From Acidipila sp. (GTDB lineage: Bacteria > Acidobacteriota > Terriglobia > Acidiferrales > UBA7541), in contig JAAFGT010000009.1 of assembly GCA_010365215.1 (NCBI GenBank), positions 28,435-92,434 of the forward strand: 64,000 bases of DNA. The letters are read 5' to 3'. Made by a program: the position numbers and the translations under genes. Within the stretch, counting starts at the first letter, position 1. Each line of letters begins with the position of its first letter. The notes under the pieces are model-generated. The model was not told where the DNA came from and did not search any database. It saw only the letters and a program-made list of their open reading frames with translations. Shown one piece after another: positions 25,019-33,095 of this stretch.

Positions 25019-25471
25019 ATGGGCAGTCCATCAACTCGCGGTACATCAAGCCGCGGTACATCAAGCCGCACTACAGGCTACACCGCGGAACACGCGCGCG
25101 CGGGTATAGACGCTCGCTTGCCGGTTCTGGAGACCTGGCCGAACCAATTCCCGGGCTACGAAATTACGATCTCCTTTCCGGAATACACTTCGATCTGCCC
25201 CAAGACCGGCTTGCCCGATTACGGCGCGGTGACAATTTCTTATGCTCCCGGCAAAGCCTGCCTGGAGCTGAAAGCGCTCAAGATGTACCTTCTGGCTTAC
25301 CGCAATCTCGGTATCTTTTATGAGAATGCCGTCAATCGCATGCTGCGGGATATTGTGCGCGCCGTCCGCCCAAAGCGTTGTGTGGTAAGGGGAGCTTTCA
25401 CTCCGCGGGGCGGGTTGACCACCACGGTGGAGAGCCGCTGGCCCCCTTCCGTGGGGCGGCGGCGTGGCTAA
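25019..25471 (+). CDS. queF: NADPH-dependent 7-cyano-7-deazaguanine reductase (QueF), short form
   Basis: Reduces preQ0 to preQ1 in queuosine synthesis. Catalytic residues: C60 in FPEYTSICPKTG (thioimide-forming Cys) and D67 in LPDYGAV. The family NADPH/substrate block is LELKALKMYLLAYRNLGIFYE, and the end block KRCVVRGAFTPRGGL. 150 residues, the unimodular type. Residues 7-17 (RGTSSRGTSSR) come from a 15-nt exact tandem duplication and lie before the conserved core. GGGGG lies 5 nt before the ATG. No other queuosine gene is adjacent. Confidence 0.95.
   Translation: MGSPSTRGTSSRGTSSRTTGYTAEHARAGIDARLPVLETWPNQFPGYEITISFPEYTSICPKTGLPDYGAVTISYAPGKACLELKALKMYLLAYRNLGIFYENAVNRMLRDIVRAVRPKRCVVRGAFTPRGGLTTTVESRWPPSVGRRRG
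25037..25066. repeat. 15-nt exact tandem duplication in the queF 5' coding end
   Basis: cgcggtacatcaagc occurs twice back to back (25037-25051, 25052-25066). It keeps the frame and encodes R-G-T-S-S twice. A third, decayed copy (cgcactacaggct) follows. Confidence 0.92.
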
Positions 25472-25598
25472 AGCAGGGCTCGTTTTTGGCGGGTGGACAA
25501 CCTAACGCCCGCGGTTGTACTCGAAATAGAGATACTCAGAAGAAGCACATTCGAAAGGAAGCGGGACTCTGGCATTTTGAGATCCCCTGGAGGAATTG

Positions 25599-26429
25599 AT
25601 GAGCAGTTCGCCAAACGTCGCCCCAAGCGGGGAGACCTACCACGTGGAAAATCCCGCGACTCCGCGCTGGATCATCTTCGTCCTTGTTCTGCTGTTTGCC
25701 GGCGTGGGTTATTCCATTTACGCCGAGCAGGCCTCGCGCAAGTCTCTGGAAGCCGACCTCTCTCGCGGAAATCAGCGCGCGGAAATGCTGGCGGCCAAGC
25801 TCGAGCAGTCCGATTCGCGCCTGGCCGAGCTGAAGGGCCAGCTCGACGTCACTTCCGAAAAGCTTGGTCTCACGCAGAGTGAGCTGGCACGCGCCCGCGA
25901 CCTCGCGCAGAACCTCAAGAAGCAGCAAGCAGTTTCGGATAAGGAGCTCGGCGAGAAACTGGGCAAAATCCAGAAAGAGAACGAGACGAAGCTGGGCCAG
26001 ATTACCGGCGACGTCACGGGAGCGAAGTCCGACATCGAGGCCACCAAGAAAGACCTCGAAGCCACCAAGAGCAAGCTCGAGCGCACGGTGGGCGATATGG
26101 GCATGATGAGCGGCCTCATCGCTCGCAATAAAGAAGAAGTCGAAGAGCTCAAGCGCCGCGGCGAGCGCACCATCTTTGAATTCGACATCCAGAAGTCCAA
26201 TTCTATGCAGCGCATTGGCCCTATCCAGGTGCGGCTCAGAAAGGTGGACACCAAGCGCCAGAAATATTCCATGGACATAACCGTGGACGACAAAACCATC
26301 GAGCGCAAGGACAAGGCGCTCTACGAACCGGTGCAGTTTGTCAGCCGCTCTTCGCGCTCCGTGCAGGAGATCATCGTATTCGAGCTTTCCAAAGATCGCG
26401 TGGTCGGTTACCTGAGCGCACCAAAATAA
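25599..26429 (+). CDS. Single-pass membrane protein with long coiled coil
   Basis: The start is ATG 25599, with GGAGGA 4 nt upstream. 276 residues: a short cytoplasmic tail, one TM segment at about 17-37 (WIIFVLVLLFAGVGYSIYA), a heptad-rich coiled coil from about 45 to 180 (KLEQSDSRLAELKGQLDVT; ATKKDLEATKSKLERTV), then a beta-rich C-terminal domain (IGPIQVRLRKVDTKRQKYS) that would be extracytoplasmic. No known family is recognised with certainty. The next gene (VWA protein) follows closely, so they may work together. Confidence 0.8.
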   Translation: MSSSPNVAPSGETYHVENPATPRWIIFVLVLLFAGVGYSIYAEQASRKSLEADLSRGNQRAEMLAAKLEQSDSRLAELKGQLDVTSEKLGLTQSELARARDLAQNLKKQQAVSDKELGEKLGKIQKENETKLGQITGDVTGAKSDIEATKKDLEATKSKLERTVGDMGMMSGLIARNKEEVEELKRRGERTIFEFDIQKSNSMQRIGPIQVRLRKVDTKRQKYSMDITVDDKTIERKDKALYEPVQFVSRSSRSVQEIIVFELSKDRVVGYLSAPK

Positions 26430-26467
26430 TCCCGGAGAAAAAATACGGCGGCGTAACCTGCAGCCTC

Positions 26468-27481
26468 GTGCTGCTGTTGCTTTGCTATTCCCCCGCGCAG
26501 GCGCAAGTCCCCCCTTCCGACGACTCGCAGCACATCAAGGTCAAAGCCGAAGTAGTCAATGTCGATGTCAACGTAGTCGAAGCGAACGGTAATTTTGTAG
26601 CGGGCCTGAGGCGGGAACAGTTTCACGTTTTCGACGACGGCGCCGAGCAGCCCATCACGAATTTCGCATCCATTGACGTGGCCGTGAAGATCCTTCTGTT
26701 GGTGGAAACCAGTCCGGCGGTCTACCTCATTCACGGCGATCATCTCACCGCCGCGTCTGCGTTTCTCAACGGGCTCGCCCCGCGCGACGAAGTGGCACTG
26801 GCCACCTACGACGACCAGCTGCACAGCGTGCTGCCCTTCTCCACTGACAAAGCCCGCGTGGCGGCCACGCTTGGCGAGGTCCGTTACACTCTGGGCACGG
26901 CGCGGCTCAATCTTTTCGCAAGTCTTTCGCGCGCCCTCGATGAGCTCGCGTCTATTCCCGGTAGAACTGCCATTGTTTTGCTCACCACCGGCCTGGATGA
27001 TTCAGCGAGTGGCGATGGAATTGAAAACGGAAGGTCCGAAGACCCCTCCGCGCGATTGAGGAACAGGGAATGGGAAAAGCTGGCTGCGCGGTTGCGCGCC
27101 GCCGGAGTGGTGGTCTATTCCGTGGCGCTGGGCGGAGGGCTGCGCGAGCCGGCGCGCCGCAAGGCCGGACAAAGTGAGTCCGGCACCGCAGCACAGCTGC
27201 GAATAGGTTTTGCGGCCGCCGACCGCGCGCTGCGGGAAATGGCGCAACTCAGCGGCGGACTGGCATTGTTTCCGCAAGGTCCCGCGGACCTCCGCCCCAT
27301 GTACCGCCATTTTTCCATCGCCCTGCGTCACGAGTACAGCCTCGGCTTCGCCCCGCCGTCCCACGACGCGCGTTACCATCGCATTGAGGTCCGCGTGCTC
27401 GATAAAAAGGGCCGGCAGATAGCTCCCGCCGCTGATTATCATTTGCGGGCGCGCCCTGGATACATTTCTCCTTCGCCATAA
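26468..27481 (+). CDS. Exported VWA-domain protein (Acidobacteria VWFA-related type)
   Basis: 337 residues from the GTG at 26468. Signal-like LLLLCYSPAQAQ is followed by a beta domain (VEANGNFVAGLRREQFHVFDDG) and a VWA fold. The MIDAS is degenerate: VKILLLVETSPAVY stands where DxSxS is expected. The rest of the fold is clear (LASIPGRTAIVLLTTGLDDS; GVVVYSVALGGG). The arrangement, with VDVNVVE and FASIDVAV, fits VWFA-related proteins typical of Acidobacteria. The start is uncertain: the GTG leaves a signal peptide without a basic N-region, and the frame is open further upstream into the end of the previous gene with no ATG, GTG or TTG near the GGAGA at 26434. Confidence 0.8.
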   Translation: MLLLLCYSPAQAQVPPSDDSQHIKVKAEVVNVDVNVVEANGNFVAGLRREQFHVFDDGAEQPITNFASIDVAVKILLLVETSPAVYLIHGDHLTAASAFLNGLAPRDEVALATYDDQLHSVLPFSTDKARVAATLGEVRYTLGTARLNLFASLSRALDELASIPGRTAIVLLTTGLDDSASGDGIENGRSEDPSARLRNREWEKLAARLRAAGVVVYSVALGGGLREPARRKAGQSESGTAAQLRIGFAAADRALREMAQLSGGLALFPQGPADLRPMYRHFSIALRHEYSLGFAPPSHDARYHRIEVRVLDKKGRQIAPAADYHLRARPGYISPSP

Positions 27482-27532
27482 TCCGAAGGTTGGCAGGGGG
27501 AAAAAACGGCAGGACTACGTGGAAAACGGAAA

Positions 27533-29980
27533 CTATTCGAACTCTTTCAAGGCCAGAGCCATCTCGCGCAGGCGCCGGTCCACCATTCCAAATACAGTGT
27601 CGGGCTCGAACTTGCCGTCAGCGCCACGCTCCCCGGCGCGCACGCCGGTGAGCATCTCGATGCCCTCTTCAATGCGCGCCACCGGCAGAATTCGGAACAT
27701 TCCTTTTTCCACTGCTTCCACCACATCGTCGCGAAGCATCAGATCTTCCACATTGGCGATGGGCATGATCACGCCCTGTCCGCCGGTCAGCCGCTTCACA
27801 TTGCAACTGTCGAAAAAGCCTTCAATCTTTTCGTTGATGCCGCCGATGGGCTGGATGTCTCCCTGCTGGTTCACGGAACCGGTCACCGCGATCTCCTGGC
27901 GGATGGGCAGCCCTGACAGCGCCGACAGCAGCGCATAGATTTCCGTGGAGCTGGCGCTGTCGCCATCCACTCCCGAATACGATTGCTCGAAGCACAGGCT
28001 GGCGGAAAACGACAGCGGCTTATCGCGCGCGAACATCATGCGGAAAAAGCCGGAGATAATCTGCACGCCCTTGGTGTGCAGGCGGCCGCTCAGATTGGAT
28101 TCGCGCTCGATATTGACCAACCCGCCTTTGCCCATAGCCACCGCGGCGGTAATGCGCATAGGTTTGCCGAAAGCCAGTCCGCCGTAATCGAACACGCTCA
28201 GACCGTTTACCTGGCCCACGCGCGAGCCTTCCATGTCGATCAGGATCACGCCCTCTTCGATCATCTCGCGCATTTTTGTTTCAATCAGGTTGTGCCGCTC
28301 CACCTTGGCGGTGAGGGCCAAGGACACGTGATCGGCGGTTACCGGGCTCTGCCCGTGCTCGCGCGCCGCATAGCAAGCCTCGCGCGCCAGGTCCAGAATG
28401 TCGTTCAACCTCGCGGTGACCTTGCTGCGCCTGCCGGCCTTACGCACGCCATATTCCAATATCGCGGCGACGGCCGTGCGATCGAACGGGCACAGCCCTT
28501 CATCCCGCGAAAGCTTGCGCAAGTGCCCGGCATACTGCGAGACCACGGCCGAGCTCATCTCTAGTTCCTCATCGAACTCCGCGCGAATCTTGAAAATCTT
28601 CCTAAAATCTTCCTCGTGAACGTAGAGCAACTCATACAGCTCGCGGTCCCCGATCAGGATAATTTTTACCTTGGTGTCGATGGACTCGGGCTTCAATGCC
28701 GATCCGCCGACGGGAAACAGGTAATCCAAAGGCTGGATTTCGAGCTTTCCGTGATTCAAGGTGCGCTTCAAGGCTCGCCACACGCCTGGCTCGGTGAGCG
28801 TATCCATGGCATACAAAATCAGAAAGCCGCCGTCGGCGCGCAGCATCGAGCCCGGCCGGATGTCCATGAAGTCCGAGCTCCAGCCGCCGCGCGTGTCGTA
28901 ATTCCGCTGGATGCTTCCAAACAGGTTGACGTAGGTGGGAGTGGTTTCGAAAATAATCGGAAACGTATCCTGGGGATTGCGCGCCAGCAGCACATTGACG
29001 CCATAGATGCGGAACGGGTCGCGGTCAAAACCGGCGCGGCGCTCCCCGCCGCCATCCAAGGCGCCTTCGTCGGTCTCTTCGCCTTCACGATCCTTGAACT
29101 GCTCGAGATTGTCGAGGATGTGGTGGCGCACTTCCTCCAGGTACTCAGCGATGCGCGTATCGGTATATTTTTCCTTGAGCTCCTGAATAACGCCATCCAC
29201 CAGCACCGAGGCGGCTTCCTGCTCGAGGTAGCTCATCTCGCTGGCCAGTTCACGCGAGAGCGTCAGCGTCTTGCGATAGACAACGGTAAACTCCTGCCGG
29301 AACTGATCGTACTTGCGCTCGATCTGCTCGGCCACGCCGGTATCGAGCTTGCCCTCTTGCACCATCTTGGGCAGCTCCTCGACGGGAACCATCTGCCCTT
29401 CGAGCACAGGAAAGATTTCCGGCAGCGCCACGGCGCCCACCTGCATGCGTCCCAAGGCGAACTGTTCGCGCGCGATGCGCCGCGTAAAATCGTCCATCAG
29501 CTCTTTTTCACGAAGGGTGAAGCGTTCTACGATGCGACCCTTCTGCCGTTGAAATGGCTCGCCTTCGAACACTTGAGGAATGCGCCGGCGCAGAAAATCG
29601 ATCCCCGCCTGCATCTCCTTCTTGAAGCTGTCGGCCTGGCCACGGGGCAGTGCCAGCAGGCGCGGGCGGTCAGGAGCCTTGAAGTTGTGAACGTAGCAGC
29701 GGTCCGGCGCGAGCTGGGTCTGCGGCTCAATCTCCTCGATCATGCGCGCGATCAATCCGCCGCGGCTGCTGCCGGCCAGGCCGCATACAAAAATGTTGTA
29801 GCCGGGTCCGGCCAGTTCGATGCCCATTTTGAGTGCGCGAATGGCGCGCACCTGTCCAATGACGCCCTCGGCGATCTCCGCCTCGTCGGTGGTGGCGTAA
29901 GGTACGGTCGCGGGATCGCAGCGCCAGCGCAGCCGATCTGGTGTCAACCCGCGTTTCTGGTCGGTAGGCTTGGTGGCCAT
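27533..29980 (-). CDS. Lon-like (S16) protease of the YcbZ/LonC group with degenerate ATPase motifs
   Basis: 815 residues. The C-terminal S16 domain has the catalytic Ser S675 in SGVDGDSASSTEIY and Lys K718 in GGINEKIEGF, the Lon dyad. The AAA-like N-terminal part has YNIFVCGLAGSSRGGL where a P-loop GxxGxGK(S/T) would be, and GGFLILYAMD in place of a Walker B D-E, so ATP hydrolysis is doubtful. A long helical insert (about 200-310) contains LREKELMDDFTRRIA. The group is known in bacteria as putative Lon-like proteases of unclear target. It overlaps the transporter stop by 1 nt (TAATG), so it is translated after the transporter. Confidence 0.9.
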   Translation of the reverse strand: MATKPTDQKRGLTPDRLRWRCDPATVPYATTDEAEIAEGVIGQVRAIRALKMGIELAGPGYNIFVCGLAGSSRGGLIARMIEEIEPQTQLAPDRCYVHNFKAPDRPRLLALPRGQADSFKKEMQAGIDFLRRRIPQVFEGEPFQRQKGRIVERFTLREKELMDDFTRRIAREQFALGRMQVGAVALPEIFPVLEGQMVPVEELPKMVQEGKLDTGVAEQIERKYDQFRQEFTVVYRKTLTLSRELASEMSYLEQEAASVLVDGVIQELKEKYTDTRIAEYLEEVRHHILDNLEQFKDREGEETDEGALDGGGERRAGFDRDPFRIYGVNVLLARNPQDTFPIIFETTPTYVNLFGSIQRNYDTRGGWSSDFMDIRPGSMLRADGGFLILYAMDTLTEPGVWRALKRTLNHGKLEIQPLDYLFPVGGSALKPESIDTKVKIILIGDRELYELLYVHEEDFRKIFKIRAEFDEELEMSSAVVSQYAGHLRKLSRDEGLCPFDRTAVAAILEYGVRKAGRRSKVTARLNDILDLAREACYAAREHGQSPVTADHVSLALTAKVERHNLIETKMREMIEEGVILIDMEGSRVGQVNGLSVFDYGGLAFGKPMRITAAVAMGKGGLVNIERESNLSGRLHTKGVQIISGFFRMMFARDKPLSFSASLCFEQSYSGVDGDSASSTEIYALLSALSGLPIRQEIAVTGSVNQQGDIQPIGGINEKIEGFFDSCNVKRLTGGQGVIMPIANVEDLMLRDDVVEAVEKGMFRILPVARIEEGIEMLTGVRAGERGADGKFEPDTVFGMVDRRLREMALALKEFE

Positions 29981-31083
29981 TAATCTCTACCCGGGCGGGA
30001 CTCTACCACAACGCCCGGTGCAGTCCCAATTCCTTCAAGCCCTTTGTGGTCAGAGGTGTAAGCCCCGAGGACGCTGGCCACCGTGGCCACCACGATAGGC
30101 CCGAGCACGAAACCCAGCATCCCGAAAAACGCGATGCCCCCGAGCACGCTGATAAACACCAGCAGCGGACTCATCCTGGCGCGCCCGCTCAAGAGTATCG
30201 GCCGGACAAAATGTTCGATTCCCCCGGCCACCACGCCGCAGGTAATGACCAGCGTCACCGCACTTCCGGCGTGCCCCTGAGTGAGCAGCCACAGCGCCGC
30301 AGGCACCCAGATAATCCAGGAGCCCACCAGCGGAAGAAGCGCGAAGAAGGCCATTACCACGCCCCAGAAAAGCGGCGCAGGAAGGCCCACCAGCTTGAAG
30401 GAAACTCCTCCAATCAAGCCTTGCAGCAGTGAGATGACAAAACTGGCCGTAACGCTCGCGGAAATCAGGTCCCGCGATTGCGCCAGCATCTCGATCCGCT
30501 GCGTGTCGTCGAACGGCAGTGCGCGGCGCGCGGCTTCCACAATCCCATCGGCATCGCGGAACAGGTAGAACAGTGCAAACAGCATGACGAACAGATCCAG
30601 CAGAAACAGGATGGCATTTCGCGCCAGGTTCCCCGCCCTCGCGGCCAACTCCAGACGCAGCCAGTCGGTGGCGTGCGCAACCATTTGCAGCGGGTCGATC
30701 TCGCTGAACGACGGAAATTGCTGGTGATACCAATCCGCAAAGCGCTGGCTGGTGGCCACCAGTGGCGATTCGCCGCGGCTGTGCGCCTCCTGGATGGCGC
30801 GATTGGCCACTTCGGCCTCGCGCACGAACCCGCCCAGCAGGGCTAGCGCCGGAACCACCAGCAGCAGCGTGACGCACAGCGTGCTCACCGCTGCCGCGCG
30901 GCCCGGCCCCCAGCGCTTCTCCAGCTTCTTGTGCCAGGGATAGAAACAGACCACCAGCACCACAGCCCACCCCAGCGGCACCAGGAAGGGTTCGAAAATC
31001 CGGAATACCAGATAGAACAGCAGCAGCATCACGCCGTAGTACAGCAGGGTGGAAAGCCGCGCGCTCCCGGTCACTTCCTTCAT
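29980..31083 (-). CDS. AI-2E/PerM-family membrane transporter
   Basis: The start is ATG 31083 (MKEVTGSARL); the open frame upstream to 31473 runs antisense through the MFS gene and is not real. 367 residues with about eight TM helices: a first pair (LSTLLYYGVMLLLFYLVFRI; LGWAVVLVVCFYP), a periplasmic loop (about 90-150), then the typical cluster with SFVISLLQGLIGGVSFKLVG and FGMLGFVLGPIVVA. The family exports or senses small signals, and also includes Na/H antiporters. GGGAG lies 12 nt upstream of the ATG. The gene is translationally coupled to the Lon-like protease and divergent from the MFS carrier. Confidence 0.88.
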   Translation of the reverse strand: MKEVTGSARLSTLLYYGVMLLLFYLVFRIFEPFLVPLGWAVVLVVCFYPWHKKLEKRWGPGRAAAVSTLCVTLLLVVPALALLGGFVREAEVANRAIQEAHSRGESPLVATSQRFADWYHQQFPSFSEIDPLQMVAHATDWLRLELAARAGNLARNAILFLLDLFVMLFALFYLFRDADGIVEAARRALPFDDTQRIEMLAQSRDLISASVTASFVISLLQGLIGGVSFKLVGLPAPLFWGVVMAFFALLPLVGSWIIWVPAALWLLTQGHAGSAVTLVITCGVVAGGIEHFVRPILLSGRARMSPLLVFISVLGGIAFFGMLGFVLGPIVVATVASVLGAYTSDHKGLEGIGTAPGVVVESRPGRD

Positions 31084-31106
31084 TTCGTGGATATACTCCC
31101 GCTGTA

Positions 31107-31112
31107 TATAAT
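31107..31112 (+). promoter_or_regulatory. Candidate -10 element for the MFS carrier
   Basis: A perfect TATAAT lies 83 nt before the ATG at 31195, in the 111-nt divergent spacer. The hexamer 17 nt upstream (TTCGTG) is a poor -35, so this is a suggestion only. Confidence 0.4.
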
Positions 31113-31194
31113 CACAGCTTTGCGCCACGCCCAACTCGCGAGGTCGATCATCTTCCCGATATCCCCAGCGCCGCCTGAGCCGTTCCTGAAGTCG

Positions 31195-32409
31195 ATGACA
31201 GGCGCCCAGCGCCGCCTGTTGGCCACGCTGGTGCTCATCAACTTTATCAACTTTGCCGACCGCCTGGTGATTGTGCCGCTTTTCCCCATCCTGCGCGACC
31301 GATTCCAGCTGAACGACAGCCATCTGGGAATGCTGCAGACCAGCCTGCAAGTGGTCCTGGCTCTGGCCACCGTGCCGTTCGCGCTGATGGCCGATCGCAT
31401 CAGCCGCACTCGCGTGATCGCCTGGGGCGTAATCATCTGGAGCCTGGCGACATTCCTGAGCGGCATGGCGCAAGTATTCACCGCCCTGCTGATTGCGCGC
31501 GCCTTCGTCGGCGTCGGCGAGGCCGCCTATTCCCCAGCCGCGCAGTCCATGATTTCCGGGGCGTTTCCCCAGGCTTCACGCGCACGCGCGCAGTCCATAT
31601 TTGCCGCCGGGATGCTGGTGGGCGGCGCTGCCGGGCAGGCGCTGGGCGGCTGGATGGGGGAAATGGGTGCCTGGCGTCACGCATTTTTTGTCGTGGGCGT
31701 TCCCGGACTGCTGCTGGGGATGGCAGTGCTCAGCTTTAAAGAGCCGGCACGCGGTCCTCGCCAGGAGGTCGTCCCCATCAGCCATATCCTGCGGGTTCCG
31801 GCATTTCTCGCGTTGATGTTCAGCGGCGTACTGATCACTTTTTCGAGTCTTTCGTTCATCACTTGGGGCGCGGATTACATGGTGGAGTACAAAGGCTTTC
31901 GTCTGCGCGACGCCGGAGTGATCCTGGGAATTATAGGATTGATTTCGCTGGTGCTCGGGGCGCTGACCGGCGGGCTGGTCGCCGACTGGCTGCAACGCCG
32001 CAAGCCCTACGGCCGCATCATCGCCATTGCCATGGCGTTTCTGCTGGCCGCGCCGTTTCTATTGTGGGCGCTCGCCGCTGAGGAAAAAAGCACTGTGCTC
32101 ACCACGTTTTTCATCGCGTGCTTTTTTATGTCCTGGTATCACGGCCCGGTAACCGCCGTAATTCACGACATGATGCCCGAGCGCGTGCACGCCACCTCAG
32201 TGGGCTTGTACATGCTGGTGACACAACTGGCCGGCGCCTTCGGGCCGCAGCTGGTGGGCCATGTCTCCGACATTTTGGATCTGCAAGTGGGATTGCAAAT
32301 CGCCGTGGCGGTGATGGCGGCCGGCGCTCTCAGTTTCTTGCTGGTGATTTACTTCATCCGCCGTCATGGCCTGCGTCATCCGGCGCTGGATTCCTACCGG
32401 CAGTTATAG
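31195..32409 (+). CDS. MFS transporter, Spinster-like
   Basis: The start is ATG 31195 (MTGAQRRLLATLVLIN); the frame upstream to 30931 is antisense to the PerM gene. 404 residues, 12 TM. MFS signatures: NFADRLVIVPLFP in TM1, LMADRISRTRVIAWG in the first cytoplasmic loop, RAFVGVGEAAYSPAAQSM in TM4, and LVADWLQRRKPYGR in the second half. Spinster-type carriers move lipids, sugars or organic acids; the substrate is not known. Confidence 0.88.
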   Translation: MTGAQRRLLATLVLINFINFADRLVIVPLFPILRDRFQLNDSHLGMLQTSLQVVLALATVPFALMADRISRTRVIAWGVIIWSLATFLSGMAQVFTALLIARAFVGVGEAAYSPAAQSMISGAFPQASRARAQSIFAAGMLVGGAAGQALGGWMGEMGAWRHAFFVVGVPGLLLGMAVLSFKEPARGPRQEVVPISHILRVPAFLALMFSGVLITFSSLSFITWGADYMVEYKGFRLRDAGVILGIIGLISLVLGALTGGLVADWLQRRKPYGRIIAIAMAFLLAAPFLLWALAAEEKSTVLTTFFIACFFMSWYHGPVTAVIHDMMPERVHATSVGLYMLVTQLAGAFGPQLVGHVSDILDLQVGLQIAVAVMAAGALSFLLVIYFIRRHGLRHPALDSYRQL

Positions 32410-32465
32410 GCCCGGTAAATTACGCTCGATGCTGTAGGCCGCGCGTACACACCCCGAGTCTTGCC

Positions 32466-32654
32466 ATGCTAGACTTGCGAAAGATACGGTTTAACCAGAT
32501 GCCAGAAACTGCTCCTTGCCCACACCTCCGCCGCAGGCTGGTCGCCAAAGATCAGGAAGCGGAATACGTGGAGTGTCTGGATTGCGGCGCGATCCTGGAA
32601 GTTGGCGAACTCGGCGACGCACAGGGCTTCAACGAATCGCTCTCCGATGCATGA
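32466..32654 (+). CDS. Very small zinc-finger-like protein
   Basis: 62 residues from ATG 32466, or 51 from ATG 32499 (MPETAPCPHLRRR). A CPH (C-x-H) at the start and ECLDCG (CxxC) 20 residues later give a plausible zinc site; the acidic tail is GELGDAQGFNESLSDA. It lies 56 nt after the MFS gene. The function is unknown; the two possible starts are not resolved because neither has a clear Shine-Dalgarno. Confidence 0.6.
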   Translation: MLDLRKIRFNQMPETAPCPHLRRRLVAKDQEAEYVECLDCGAILEVGELGDAQGFNESLSDA

Positions 32655-32707
32655 TGCTTCCGTCTGAAATTTTTGGTTGGGAAAATTAGAACGTCAGGCC
32701 GGCCCGG

Positions 32708-33094
32708 CTATCCGATTTGTGACTGCTGGATCAGGCGCAGAACTTCAGCGCTGGGAACCTGATAGATGTCGAGCTCGTCTTCCTGCTCCAGGCGCTCGGC
32801 CAGAAATAGCGCAGCGATGTGACTGGCTTCGCGGTCGGTGAGGTCACGGCCATGGCGGGCGCGGAACGCTACGAATGCGGTGTGCTCGAGGCCGGCAACC
32901 ACGGCGCGTCCATTCACAAAAAACTTCGTATCTATGGTGTCGCTATGCCGCGTGGCAATGCCATTCCACAAGTGCGAGAAACGGCAGTGATACACCTGGT
33001 CGGTGAGTTTCGAGCGAACCTCGAAAGGCGGCACGAAGTGGCCCATGGTGTCGCGATTGTAGCGGCCGGAATTTTGCAGAGTGGCTTCGGTCAA
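32708..33094 (-). CDS. Conserved-looking hypothetical protein, TTG start
   Basis: 128 residues, soluble, rich in H, R and E. The TTG at 33094 has AGGAAGG 5 nt upstream, inside the end of the aminotransferase gene (stop 1 nt before), so it is translationally coupled to it. A later ATG at 33046 would lack this support. Visible pieces: HFVPPFEVRSKLTDQVYHC, FVNGRAVVAGLEHTAF, and a helical tail ending VLRLIQQSQIG. No family is recognised; the coupling suggests a job near the aminotransferase. Confidence 0.65.
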   Translation of the reverse strand: MTEATLQNSGRYNRDTMGHFVPPFEVRSKLTDQVYHCRFSHLWNGIATRHSDTIDTKFFVNGRAVVAGLEHTAFVAFRARHGRDLTDREASHIAALFLAERLEQEDELDIYQVPSAEVLRLIQQSQIG

Positions 33095-33095
33095 T

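Noticed and set aside
28616..29983. 455-codon open frame antisense to the Lon-like gene
   Set aside because: Reads as H/Q/R/A-rich shadow sequence with no family motif; the minus-strand protease has intact catalytic motifs.
31083..31473. 130-residue N-terminal extension of the PerM-type transporter
   Set aside because: Antisense to the first part of the MFS gene and hydrophilic; the family begins at the ATG at 31083.
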